A DNA stretch of 64,000 nt, taken from the NCBI GenBank assembly GCA_024305405.1, contig JAKNDB010000098.1:4149501-4213500 (forward strand). Direction: 5' to 3'. This DNA is from Dirofilaria immitis. Taxonomy: Eukaryota > Nematoda > Chromadorea > Rhabditida > Onchocercidae. The notes beneath the pieces were generated by a model that worked only from the letters and a program-made list of their open reading frames with translations, had not been told where the DNA came from and did not search any database. A program made the translations under genes and the position numbers. Below, one piece after another: positions 51,273 through 63,994 of this stretch; within the stretch, counting starts at the first letter, position 1; the number at the start of each line of letters is the position of its first letter.

Positions 51273-53178
51273 TTATAAACATTTCCAGCCTATTATAGAT
51301 GTACACCATGTATATTCCAATTCTTCATTATTCCTTCGTGGAATAATACATGAATGTTTTATATTACTGCAGTGACAACTAATGTTTCTAAAAATAAAAA
51401 TTATTATATATTTAAAATTAATTTTTATAGATTTAATTAAAAATCACTTACATCCATGATTGATTTTCATTAAGTTTACACCATAATGTTGGCTCACGTT
51501 GATTATAACAATCTTCATGAGTATTGCATAATTTCTGTCTGCAAAATAATTGAGATATGTAAATTTGAAATAGAATTAAAATAAGGATTTTAGAAGCGTA
51601 AAGTATGTTTCTTTTCACTTTCATTTCTAATCTTATTAATTACGATAGGTAATTTACATAATATAGCAATCAAATGAAACTTCAACAACTATAATCGTAA
51701 TACATATCCGATTAAATGATTTCTTATTAAACAAGAGCAGCCTTATTAATAATGCGAAAAGTACAAAGAAGCTTTCCAGATAATAATGGGCATGGATAGA
51801 GAGATTTCTCATAAATTTTTTTGGAAACTTTTAACTATTTAAAGTACCAAATGACGTACATGCCATTACTTTCAACAAATTTCCTCCGGACACATATCTT
51901 TCATTTCCGTCATCTCCGTCACTTCCATCATTACCATCTTCTTCACTTATGCCGCTACCAATATCATCCTCGTTACTGCCTTCTTCATTTATATCGTTAC
52001 CACTATCAAAATCGTCTTTACTACTTTCTTCATTTATATCGTTACCACTGTCAAAATCGTCATTACCATCTTCTTCACTTACATTGTTACCACTATCAAA
52101 ACCGTCATTATCACTTTCTTCATATACGTCGTTACCACTATCAAAATCGTCTTTACTACTTTCTTCATTTACATTGCTATCACTGTCAAAATCGTCATTA
52201 CCATCTTCTTCACTTATGCCGCTACCAATATCATCCTCGTTACTGCCTTCTTCATTTATATCGTTACCACTATCAAAATCGTCATTACCATCTTCTTCAC
52301 TTATGCCGCTACCAATATCATCCTCGTTACTGCCTTCTTCATTTATATCGTTACCACTATCAAAATCGTCATTACCATCTTCTTCACTTATGCCGCTACC
52401 AATATCATCCTCGTTACTGCCTTCTTCATTTATATCGTTACCACTATCAAAATCGTCATTACCATCTTCTTCACTTATGTCGCCACCAATATCATCCTCG
52501 TTACTGCCTTCTTCATTTATATCGTTACCACTATCAAAATCGTCTTTACTACTTTCTTCATTTATATCGTTACCACTGTCAAAATCGTCATTACCATCTT
52601 CTTCACTTACATTGTTACCACTATCAAAACCGTCATTATCACTTTCTTCATATACGTCGTTACCACTATCAAAATCGTCTTTACTACTTTCTTCATTTAC
52701 ATTGTTATCACTGTCGTCACCATTTTTGTATCTCATTTCAAGCTAAAAAAAGGTAAATAATTTCTTTTAACGAAAATATCGAAGATAGAATTAAAGAATA
52801 GATTGAAATTCATACCGTAATATTATCTAAACTCATTATATTTAATTTTAATTAACTAGCACGACAGTAATCCAATATTCCGCACTGCTTAATTACTTCA
52901 AAATGATCTTAAATTATTTTCCAGGAAGATTATAGCAGGATATATCAACATATCTAGTTGTCAGATTTTGTATTCAGCTTACATCATTTGCTGTTAAATC
53001 TTCATTTATGGCATGCAACCACTTGAATTATTTAATATAGCTAATTTTATGTTTTGCTTAACTTATAAGCTTTGAAAAATAAATTTGACAAAGTTACATT
53101 GAATCTCTCATTTGAAAAGCAAAGTGATGTTACAAGAAGAAGAAGGACTGAGCCAGACGTTGTTAGAAGTTTGTTCAT
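51273..53178 (-). CDS. ALT/SLAP family secreted larval acidic protein with expanded repeat domain
   Basis: ALT (abundant larval transcript) / SLAP proteins are filarial secreted antigens: a signal peptide, a variable acidic segment, then a conserved Cys-rich domain. Four minus-strand exons agree in phase: 53178-53098, 52742-51870, 51534-51452 and 51387-51273, about 383 residues. Exon 1 is a signal peptide (MNKLLTTSGSVLLLLV...). Exon 2 encodes about 290 residues almost entirely of Asp, Glu, Asn, Ser and Gly in 18 units of 14-15 residues (type NDINEESSKDDFDSG). Exons 3-4 give the Cys domain: CNTHEDCYNQREPTLWC, NENQSW, CHCSN, and a terminal WCTSIIGWKC. Exon 3 uses the second AG of GCAGACAG; the first would break the phase. 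Usual family members have a much shorter acidic segment. The family call rests on recalled domain order and the HEDCYxQREPxxWC pattern. Confidence 0.82.
51922..52727 (-). repeat. 45/42-bp minisatellite coding for acidic repeats
   Basis: About 18 tandem units of 45 or 42 bp. The central units pair into an 87-bp higher-order unit (NDINEEGSNEDDIGS plus GISEEDGNDDFDSG) repeated four to five times. A five-unit block (types ending SSKDDFDSG, DNDGFDSG, EDGNDDFDSG, SSKDDFDSG, SNEDDIG) occurs at both ends of the array, so larger duplications followed the first ones. Unit length is always a multiple of three. The plus strand is also open in two frames (His/Tyr/Leu-rich and Ser/Leu/Pro-rich), which follows from the repeat composition. 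Confidence 0.92.
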
Positions 53179-53182
53179 TTTG

Positions 53183-53198
53183 CTTCCTGAAAAAAAAA
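53183..53198 (-). promoter_or_regulatory. probable spliced-leader acceptor of the ALT/SLAP gene
   Basis: On the minus strand, TTTTTTTTTCAG (AG at 53188-53187) is followed after 8 nt (GAAGCAAA) by the ATG at 53178. A strong acceptor so close to the start, with no upstream exon seen, fits trans-splicing of a spliced leader. Inferred. Confidence 0.5.
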
Positions 53199-56100
53199 TG
53201 AATCATTATTCCATCTATATAATTGTCATTTCCAAACAAAATGCAAATTAATTAAATTTCTAGTTTCGTATGTAATCTTTACGAATTTATTCTTAAAATT
53301 CCTTTGCTAAATTCCATCTTAAAATTCTCATTCAATAATCACATTTTTTAATATAAACAAAAATATGAAATATTTGTATCATTTCGTTTCTTATTTCGCC
53401 GGTTAATTGTGATAATTGTATATCAATTATTTGTATAGAAAAAGAATAATAAACAAATTATATTTAAGAAATTATAAAAAGAATGGATGTATTAAATGAT
53501 TAAAAAATAATATCATTTCCTTAATTTCCAAAAATTGATGCATTTTACATCGAAATTTGTGTACAATTAAACAGATGTGTTTTTATTTCTTTTATGTTTT
53601 TGAGAAAATTCCATTATATTTTAGTTTTGGTTTTATTTTATTGATAAAAGTACATGAAAATATTAACCTATATCATTTTAGCTGTATATTAATTTAATTC
53701 TTGATTTTGGAAAACAGCTGAATCATTCATGTTTTCTTGTTTTTGATATTGAAAAGTTGGTATAGTATTATTTTGAATGTTAAAAAAAAAAAAAAGAGAC
53801 GAAATCTGCGAAGGTAACTTCACAAATGTTTTATCTCTCTATAATTTTTGGTTTTTTGTCTCAAAATTAAAAATTACGAAAATTTTTAAATTGTAATGAA
53901 AAAGTGTTATGAATCTTCATACTTCATAAGATTGAATCTTCAGCGCTTCTTCCGTCTTTTTTATAATATGCTCATAATCTGATAAATCACGATAAATTTT
54001 ACTGCATTCTTCTTTTTATTTTATAATAATAATGAGCTAATTTTAAAAAATTTATACAATAAAAATAGCTTGATTTTGAGGAGGAGCAAGGTAACTTCAA
54101 TGATTGATTTCGTTATCTGTGTTATCCAAAATTTTCATCAGATATGTGAAGAGCGAACTGATTTCTAGTCAACTCCAGGATATCATGATGAAAGAAAACT
54201 TCTTTTGCAATCCATATCATTCGAATATCGAATCTTGATACAGTTCATTCTGTAGCATGTTCCTGCAATCGAAGATGTTAACGATAATTGTCTCTTATCA
54301 CTTGTAATAGAATTTTCAACTATTGTTTATTTATCTTCATATTTACAGTATGAAGAGAAATGTTTAAAACGGAAAACGGATTCATAGTTAGTAGTTTTGT
54401 AAAATTCTTGGAATTCATAATACAGCATCACTATCAGTTTTTCCTGCTATCGCTATTTAACTTTGCTTATCATTGAATTCATTTAACATTTATTACTGCA
54501 TATATAACAGTTTGTCCCTTACATAAATTCATATCACAAAGAATATTTGAATAGAATCTCATTCTAATTAGCATTTTAAAATATAACATAATATATTACT
54601 GATAACGATGAATAATTTTCATTAATTCGAACTAATTGTATTATTAGAATTCAAAATTTTGATATCAAATTTCATTTGTTTCCGTTTAATTAGTAAGTGA
54701 AAGAGGAAATAATAAAAAGAAAAAAGCAAAACATAAAATTAAGGTTACAATCAACGATCGAATGATAATTTATTTTAAGCTAATGTTAAATTAATTTATG
54801 TATCAATGACTAATAAATTACAAATATTATCATATAAGGTTAATTGGGTTAATAAATGCCTATTCAAATCAATATCTAATTATCATATTTACAAATATAC
54901 TAATACTCCTAGGAGAAAGAAATTAGAAAAAAAAAAGGAAAAAGGTTAGAAATGAAAACTTAAAATATAAAAGAGAAAGGCTGAAAGTGTAAACGAATTA
55001 AATAAATTACTTTACTAAAAAGAATGAAAAATGAAATATTTTTTATTTATTTTATCCATTTGAAGAATGGAATTCCTGAAAATTTAATTTTAAAATATCA
55101 GTTATTCTCTTTTACTAGAAGGGAATGATAGATTAACAAAAATTAAAAACCATAATTTCTTTTCAAACAATTAATTAATTTTCATATGGAATTAATTTAT
55201 TTTTAACCTTTGACCTGCCTTCTTTTCAAATTTTATTTACGATAAGTAAGCGTAAATATGGCAAAGTAATAAGAATCGAAATATTTTAAAAAATTGAAAA
55301 ATTATATAAAAAACTCAAAATTCGAATAAATTAATTGGATTTTTAATTACTGAATGATGATCAAAACGAATGAAATTATTATGTTCCCTTTATTCAATCA
55401 TTGGTACTTATTTTGATTATAAACGAAGCGAAAAATAGAAAATAACTGACAAGAAGATTCAGGTCATTCTATTCATACTAAATTATAAAGAATCCATCAT
55501 CATTTAACATTAATAACCTCTCAAATTTGATTTCTCATTATTTTCTTTTCCTTGTCATTTCATAAACTATTTCGTTAAGTAATAATAGATATCATTCATT
55601 ACAGGTAAGTAACATCTAAGCAATTATTTTATTTATGCAAAATAATCGCTTCATATTCAAAAGGTAATGTTAATGAATCTATTCACAGGAAGAAGTGTTG
55701 TTGTATGCAAAAATACTGTGACCCATAATACTATAATACTGTAACCCATAATAATTATTTACATGAAAAAAATATACCGATTTTATATGAAACGACAATG
55801 AATTTATCTGAAAATGTTTCTTTAATTATTAAAATTTGAATTGATTTATTCATATTAATTGAATCTTCAAGTAAATCTAAATCTTTTCATGGATAAATCT
55901 TTTCATGGATAAATCTTTTCATGGATAAATCTTTTCATGGATAAATCTTTTCATGGATAAATATTTCACAAATTTCGAATATTATAATAAAGAGATAATA
56001 CAAACTATGCATTATATTATATATAATTCATCGATAACGATTACTTTTAGTAATTATCATGTTTTAAAACCATCAGAAGAAAAAAAAACTACCGAACAGA

Positions 56101-56316
56101 TAGTTTGACAATTCACATTATTAACGATATATTTCAGAAAGAATGCAATTAACAGTACTACAAAAATATTATTAAATTTTTAATCATAAATTTTTCAGAC
56201 TGTGGGATATCATTACATTATGAAGTACAATTCATTTCATTGTTCAAGAAATTAAAAATTAGATTTTCTTATACAATATGATTGTAGCACGATTTTATCA
56301 AATTATCACTTCTGCA
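53199..56316. other. intergenic, upstream of the ALT/SLAP gene
   Basis: AT-rich with no gene seen. It contains a 16-bp tandem repeat (55879-55963) and a short duplicated phrase (AATACTGTrACCCATAATA) near 55710-55755. Confidence 0.45.
55879..55963 (+). repeat. 16-bp tandem repeat, about 5 copies
   Basis: Unit ATAAATCTTTTCATGG, five perfect copies followed by a partial one. Confidence 0.95.
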
Positions 56317-56322
56317 TAAATA

Positions 56323-57109
56323 AAAGATATTAACAAGAGTTATATTAGATATGATATGATATTTCGATTATTATTTCATATCACAAATTCAACATGATGA
56401 GCTAGCCTATACTTATACGATACTTGAAATATCTCAACCAGGTTATTCATATGAACAGTAAGTAATACTCAAATAGTAATCCATCCACCTAGAAATCAAA
56501 ATATCGAGAAGCTCAACCATTAGGAGCAATGTTTTACGGTTAGATCGGAATTATATGATCACCGAAAGCATTGTTCTAAATGGAAGCGATTCAGATTCGA
56601 TACACTTATAGAATATCCATATCGACTAATTATAAACAAAGAATCTTTTAATTAATCAAAAAGTTATTATTATTATTACACCTTGTCCTTACTATTATTT
56701 CCCATTCATTAAATATCAATTGCTATAAAAATAGTATAGTAATAGTTTGTTGTACCGTATTTGTTCTATTTATTATAAAATTAATATAAAATATTACGAT
56801 TTTCAATATTATCTCTTTTTATTCGCAATGATAAGCAAATATATTGAAATTTAAAATATCAGAAGATAATGATACTGTATTTTATAATCAAACTGCAAAA
56901 TTTATGAGCGTAATTGTGTATCATCTCATCTATGTTATGATAGTTTTGCATAACGAAGATACAATGTGATTTCATTCCTTCTATTATCTCGCAAATTATC
57001 ATATTATTTACGACAAAAGAAATGATACTTGAAATATAAATATAAAAACAATATATATTGATATTAATAAATCCTTAAATGAAAATATTAGAAATCTCAA
57101 TGAAATAAT
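56323..57109 (+). repeat. left arm (787 bp) of a large inverted duplication
   Basis: Reverse complement of 58825-59611, exactly equal in length and nearly identical. In the parts compared I see only single substitutions (e.g. TTTCATATC against TTTCGTATC, and TTCAACATG against TTCAATATG). Outer homology extends a few bases further with one mismatch (TAAATnAAAGAT). It contains no long ORF, no recognisable transposase and no obvious target-site duplication. Confidence 0.93.
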
Positions 57110-58824
57110 GTTAACGTGAATTAACGAGTAGAGAATAATGAGTTATGGAAGATCATTTCTGAATCTCAAATTAATCATTTTATGCAGAAAATATTGGCAG
57201 AAAAGCAAACTTCTGAAATTATTATTCGATACCATATATTTCAATAAGAATGATCTAAGCTATGATCGATTATAGATTTACCTTTAATTTTTAACCCATG
57301 CATTTATTGTTTATCTTTCACTTACGATATTTTAAAATAATTACATATCGCAAGATAATATAAAGTTGATAAAAACATCTAACAAAATGCTAATGAATAA
57401 ATGGAAAAGGCATTTTGAAAACATCGAAAACCCAACATAAACAAATATGAAATTATCATAATGATAATTAAATTAAAAAAAAAAAAAAAACTGTACGCGA
57501 TTTCTGTAATTCATCTAATAAAACGAGTAAATTTAGAGAATAATGTCCGTTTTAAATCAAATTCTTAAGAATCTGATTTAACATATGATTTTAAGAATTA
57601 TTTATTATGGCATTGATTTTTAAGTTGGATATAGGAAAATAATGCATCGATTACTTTTAAGGTAATATATACACAGAGTTTCAATTAAGTTGGTATTATT
57701 CCTTCGAAATCAATGGGTCGAAATTTCTTGAAGTCGATTTTGATAATTTTTTTAGCATATTTGAAGGAAAATCCTGTTATTAATAAACACTTATCCTATA
57801 TCCAGCTTAAAATCAATTCCTTGTTTACCCGAATATTCTAGTATATTTCATCATGCATCTTGGAATATGCAAAGTTTGTACATGTTATGATGATATTATC
57901 ACCATTAAAAAAAATAATTTTAGCACGATTATAGTGTATTACTCCAATTGCTACATTTATCCCCGAGATCTTATCACATTTAACCTTTTATCATTGATTA
58001 GTAAAAGATAAGAAAATATTTAAATGGAATTTTGTAGAATCTTGAACAATCGTAGTTAACACTATTTACATTGAACGAATAATAAATCTTTTAGCATATA
58101 TAAAAAATCAATGCTTGAATATTTATCACTTAAACAAGCAATATTTTACAGCACGAAAAAGAACTTTTTTTTCAAATTCAGTTTTTACAAATCGAGTAAT
58201 TTACATAATTCCCTCTTTATCACAAATCTTATCATTGCTAACACTTTGTGCAAGCCACTTTCTACGTTATTAAAGCAGGTAGATTTGTAATCATAGATTG
58301 ACTCTAAAGTTTTTAATCTGTCTAGTTGAAATTAGATGAAAATTATGCTGCTGAGTTCAGGAAGAGTGATGAAATTAACCTATCCCCAAAATGTTGCGCT
58401 TGTCTACTTTACAATATACGTCGTAAAAATTATTGATAAAGTGAATTCAAGCAATTTTCAGGGTGTAAATTTGAAATTTGGTATGGGAAATTCAGCTAAT
58501 TGTAAACATCAGTCTCTATTACTATTATTCTACTATATTGAGACAAACATATGGCTAACTTTTTAGGAGACAAATCACTGTTTTATGACTTCTTCTATTG
58601 AATAATCCACGTTTCATAAATTGATTTGATTTAAATTTACAAAATCTATACGCAGAATATATTTTATGTTATAGCTTGAATTTTGTAAAGAATTAAAGAT
58701 TAAGTAAGAAGAGAATTATGCAAAATTTCAAATCGCTGCGGTGAAAATTGTGAAATAATATTTCGTATTTTAGATTTTAGAGAGTGCTCAGTTAAGCGAT
58801 GAATATTTTGCCATGTAAATTTAT
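57110..58824. other. 1.7-kb loop between the inverted arms
   Basis: Unique AT-rich DNA. It holds an imperfect internal inverted repeat (ATTGATTTTTAAGTTGGATA near 57612 against TATCCAGCTTAAAATCAAT near 57797). It also holds a 76-codon open frame at 58336-58566 (MKIMLLSSGRVMKLTYPQNV...) without a recognisable family. The first 38 bases (57110-57147) recur, inverted, at 63795-63846. Confidence 0.55.
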
Positions 58825-59611
58825 ATTATTTCATTGAGATTTCTAATATTTTCATTTAAGGATTTATTAATATCAATATATATTGTTTTTATATTTATAT
58901 TTCAAGTATCATTTCTTTTGTCGTAAATAATATGATAATTTGCGAGATAATAGAAGGAATGAAATCACATTGTATCTTCGTTATGCAAAACTATCATAAC
59001 ATAGATGAGATGATACACAATTACGCTCATAAATTTTGCAGTTTGATTATAAAATACAGTATCATTATCTTCTGATATTTTAAATTTCAATATATTTGCT
59101 TATCATTGCGAATAAAAAGAGATAATATTGAAAATCGTAATATTTTATATTAATTTTATAATAAATAGAACAAATACGGTACAACAAACTATTACTATAC
59201 TATTTTTATAGCAATTGATATTTAATGAATGGGAAATAATAGTAAGGACAAGGTGTAATAATAATAATAACTTTTTGATTAATTAAAAGATTCTTTGTTT
59301 ATAATTAGTCGATATGGATATTCTATAAGTGTATCGAATCTGAATCGCTTCCATTTAGAACAATGCTTTCGGTGATCATATAATTCCGATCTAACCGTAA
59401 AACATTGCTCCTAATGGTTGAGCTTCTCGATATTTTGATTTCTAGGTGGATGGATTACTATTTGAGTATTACTTACTGTTCATATGAATAACCTGGTTGA
59501 GATATTTCAAGTATCGTATAAGTATAGGCTAGCTCATCATATTGAATTTGTGATACGAAATAATAATCGAAATATCATATCATATCTAATATAACTCTTG
59601 TTAATATCTTT
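58825..59611 (-). repeat. right arm (787 bp) of the large inverted duplication
   Basis: Inverted partner of 56323-57109. Homology breaks sharply at the inner end (58825) and fades over a few bases at the outer end (59611). With the loop, the whole structure is about 3.3 kb. Confidence 0.93.
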
Positions 59612-62600
59612 GATTTACTGGAATTTCGAGATGGCAAATACTACTAAGACTTGACATTCGAATGATCTGATTTTTAAAAGAGCTCTCTTTTATATGCAGA
59701 TTTGATAGTGTTTACCAAAATATTCTGTCCCACCTCAGTATATGACATCGGTTCAAATCTATCATCAATTTTAGATCAGCAGGTAGAGATCAATAAACAA
59801 TGCCTTTCTTCAATCTCCTTTGCTATTGACCTATCACTGAGAGGTGAAGATTTTAAGCAATATATGAGGAAAATCCTGTTCTAACTTTTATATACCAAAA
59901 TTCATTAACTCCAATTTCATTTTTTGTCCTACATAAAATACACCTTTTATAGTTCTTGAGTTTTCCAGTATCATCAGGCTTTGTTTCACTGGGAAATTTA
60001 CGATATACAAAATAATTCAACACATCATTATAGTCATCGAGCAGGTTTTGTTAATATCATTTCTATTATATTCAGAATACTAATTTAAGAATAATAACAA
60101 TTTGCAAATTATCATTAATATAATAATATAAGCAGTGATTAGTTTGAATTTCTTAATTTTAATTTACTGGCATAATTTGAAATTTTGTACGACAAATAAA
60201 ACTGATCTAAGTCACTACTTTTTTTTTTATTTTTCGTATAAAAATTAATATTTAAAATGTCATTTCTGATTTGAAATATTTAGAATGTAACATGAATTCG
60301 ATAGTAATGATTTTTTATAATGTATAGAATAATCGATAAATATATAAAAATTAATACAATTATTTCAACTAATAATTTTAATGTATTGGAAATAAGCCAA
60401 AAAGAAAATATGATAGAGATCAGGAAATGAAACAAATTATCTAAAAACAGTGCTTTGTTTAATTTATCTTCTTCTCTTAATGAATTTAATAAATCATTAA
60501 GAATTTTTCGCGATTTCTAAAAAGTAACTACGATTGCTGATCATTTATGAAACAATTATTATTTTCTGATATATAAAATTGTTAAGTAAAAAACTTTAGC
60601 AAAATTATAAACACATAAGGAAAAAGGAAAAAGTAAATATAGACTTTTAAAATGAAACAAGTTCGCAGGTTAAATTAAAGCTGTTCGATTAATGCTGAAT
60701 ATTTAAATATATTTCTTAATAACTATTCATGATATTATAAATTTTGAAGCATTGATAAAATTTTAAGTGCAAAAGATTTATAATTATAGTCGACCGGAAA
60801 ATAATTTAATTAAAAGTAATATTTTTCTTTAATAACATAAGTTAGACAAAACTATTATGCAAGTTCCAAAGTTCTATTCAGATATGAATAAAGTATTATC
60901 TCGAGGAATAAATCAATTATCATAAAGTAGAAAGGAAACAGTTTAGATCGTCTGAGTTTCAAATTAATTATTTATCTTTTATCTTCCTCTATTCCAAAAT
61001 TTCAAAATAATAGTATTAATGCAAAAAGTTCCATTAAAATCAACAACAACAATAGTACGAAATTAAAATAATCCTTACCGATCCATTTGCCAATAATTAT
61101 CTGCTAAGATTCTAACTTAACAACGTGTTAGTTACTGATAAAAACTGTTTGTTTTTCAACGATACCATTTATCTTATTCTCATATATATCTTACCGAATC
61201 AATCGTCTTATTAAATCTTATGATGATGAGAATTGGATGATGATATATTATATTATCATTAACGTCAGAAGAATTCGAAAATGATTATCTCATTTAATCA
61301 CATTCATTAAATTATTGTTTCTCTTTCTTTTTTTTTCTTGATCTTGCAATCAAAACTATTAAATTAAATTTCTACAAATTATCAAGAATTAAGCTAAATA
61401 TCAGTTAGATTATAATACATTTATATATACACACACATATATATATATATGTATGTATATGTGTATGTATCATTTGTTATGTCTTTTTTTTTTTTGCTGT
61501 TAAATTGTATAATTACAATGAAATACATAAAATTAATTATATATTTATTCTTTTATTGATTGATTATTTTAAGAAATGATTAATTAATAATTAATAAATA
61601 TATGCATAAAATATTATTACAAATCAAATAATATTTTACTTTTATTTATTATAATAAATTTTATCAATTTTAAAATGGTTTAAAAATAAAATAATAAATA
61701 TATTTTTTATTAATTTTTTAAATTAATAAAAATTAATAGTTATAATGATATTGAAGAATATACTTATCATTTGTACGATGATAATGGATAAAAATGAAAG
61801 TAAATATTGGGCAGAAGATGACTATGAGATTTGTTATCGTAAAATTCCACTGAATAATAAACATATGAAATATAGAAAATTTCTCATCATTGATTACCTA
61901 TGATACTATTATTTTTATGCTTAATATAACTGTATTAAAAATCAAGGATCATATTGGATGACTTCAGAATTGTTCAATTATCCTTTATCTTACTTGTCAA
62001 TAATTGATTGATTTATGGACAATTGAATGACCTAAATCTGTTCATATATTGTTTTTTCTATGCACTTCCATCATTAACTCGAAATATATTGTGATAACAG
62101 ATAGTTCTCAAATAAAAAAAAAAAAAAAGAATATATATTGAGAGAAATATTATCAGTGATTGATATAGTCATGGAGTAATTTTAATGATAAATAAAATAA
62201 TCAAAGAATTAAATATTGATAATAAGATTTAAATTTATATATGAAATATTTTTATTAATCACAATATAAATGAATAAATTTTAATGTACCAAAGAAAAAA
62301 CAAAAGACTAGCAAAAAAAACTTTTGTGAATTTGAAATTGCTTTAAAAATAGCAAAAATTACAAATAGCAGCAAGAAAAGAAATATCTTCAATTATTATA
62401 TTTAAATCTTATTATCAGTTAATCATCACAGATAATTATTATATCAGTGAATCATCATGGATAAATGACAGCTACACTTTTAGAGCAAATAAATAATACA
62501 GATCTGATTTAATATTTAATAGTAAATTATGAAAAAATTTTATTAATTAAAGAAAAAACTAAGTAATTTTAAAAATATTTTTATTAAAATTTTCTCTATC

Positions 62601-63387
62601 GCTAATAAATTTTGTAAAATTTTTCGATTAAAATCAAAAACTTTTTTTTAGATAATTTGAATTTCTAATAAAAATTGATAATTTTGGATTTTTGAATTTA
62701 TTTGCAATATTTTCTGTATGAAATTCAAATTCTAAAAAGTTCAAAAAATTTATGCCTTACTAAATTGTTATAATATCGATAAGTGAATATGTAGCCATCT
62801 CATGAGAATGATTGTATTGAAAGCATTATTATATGCTAAATATTTCTTTTCTTCAAAATTCATTTTAATCTTAAAATACTATCAAATAGAACATAATATA
62901 ATATTTGGAAAATATAACATTAAAAATTTAATTATGAGATTATAATATTTAGATAAAATTTGCATAGTGTAAAATATATTTCGAAAGAAATATTTCGCAC
63001 GAAATGTATTCTCGCACTTTTCAATAATCAAAAATTTTTATTTGTTTGTCATAAATTTAATTATCATTCGTTTTATTCATTTGAATATAAGCTATTTAGA
63101 TAATTAGGTAATTTATTTTACAAACTTTCTTTTGTCTTTATTGTTTCTCAGTATCATTTATTATAGTAAAAAATCATATCAAAGCATACTGGGTATTTCA
63201 GCAATGATTAGCAGTTTACGTTAAAATTTAAAACTTTTTCTTCTAATTTAATTTATAATTTAACAATATGAATATTTCCAAAGATAAAATGATTGAATAA
63301 TTTTTCATTAAACCCAGTATAATATCAAATACTTTCGTAAAAAGATATTAAGCACTACAATCACTGGCAATATAAATTCATAAGATA
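59612..63387. other. intergenic, right part of the window
   Basis: A 60-codon open frame at 59702-59884 (with VEINKQCLSSISFAIDLSLR) is a little less AT-rich than its surroundings, but has no splice context or family match and is not called as a gene. The remainder is AT-rich with a TA/CA/TG tract at about 61424-61471. Confidence 0.45.
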
Positions 63388-63511
63388 TGATTTACATAAT
63401 ACTATAACATTACAAAATAATGCTTAATATGTAATTAAGATAATTCAAATTAAGATAATTCGAATGATAGATAATTAAGATAATTCAAAAATTCGAACAA
63501 ATTTAAAAAAG
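63388..63511 (+). repeat. direct repeat, copy A (about 125 bp)
   Basis: TGATTTACATAATACTATAA ... ATTCGAACAAATTTAAAAAA recurs at 63867-63994 with a few small indels. It contains internal TTAAGATAATTC sub-repeats. Confidence 0.88.
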
Positions 63512-63794
63512 GAAAATTAATTCAAATAGTTTTAATAAATATTATGAATTTCACAACAAAATTTTGAACGCTTTCAAAAATGTTCATTTTATTGGGTTTC
63601 AATTAAATGTAAAAAAATTTAGATAGTTAAATTCGATTTTTGAGCACATTCTAAATACTGGAATAGAAATAATGATGGAAAGAACACTATAACGATAATA
63701 GAACAGATGATTTTTATGTGCTTCCTAGATTATTTAACCTTTAACCTTTAATATTACCTGAGAATTGTTTAATCAAAAAAATCTTTTTTTTTTT

Positions 63795-63846
63795 CATAAC
63801 TCATTATTCTCTACTCGTTAATTCACGTTAACATTATTTCATTGAG
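63795..63846 (-). repeat. 52-bp inverted copy of 57096-57147
   Basis: Reverse complement of the sequence that spans the inner end of the left inverted arm and the start of the loop (CTCAATGAAATAATGTTAAC ... GAGTTATG); it matches without a visible mismatch. It shows that this junction sequence belongs to a dispersed repeat. Confidence 0.85.
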
Positions 63847-63866
63847 CTAATATTCTGATATATATG

Positions 63867-63994
63867 TGATTTACATAATACTATAACATTAACAAATATG
63901 CTTTAATATGTATATTTAAGATAATTCAAATTAAGATAATTCGAATGATAGATAATTAAGATAATTCAAGAAATTCGAACAAATTTAAAAAAAG
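63867..63994 (+). repeat. direct repeat, copy B (about 125 bp)
   Basis: Second copy of 63388-63511, reaching almost to the window edge; the repeat may continue outside. Confidence 0.88.

Noticed and set aside
51821..52756. Plus-strand 311-codon and 265-codon open frames over the minisatellite
   Set aside because: They consist of His/Tyr/Leu or Ser/Leu/Pro repeats forced by the repeat. The minus frame joins in phase to a signal peptide and a conserved Cys domain.
59702..59884. 60-codon plus-strand open frame beside the right inverted arm
   Set aside because: No family, no splice context and no homologous frame elsewhere in the window.
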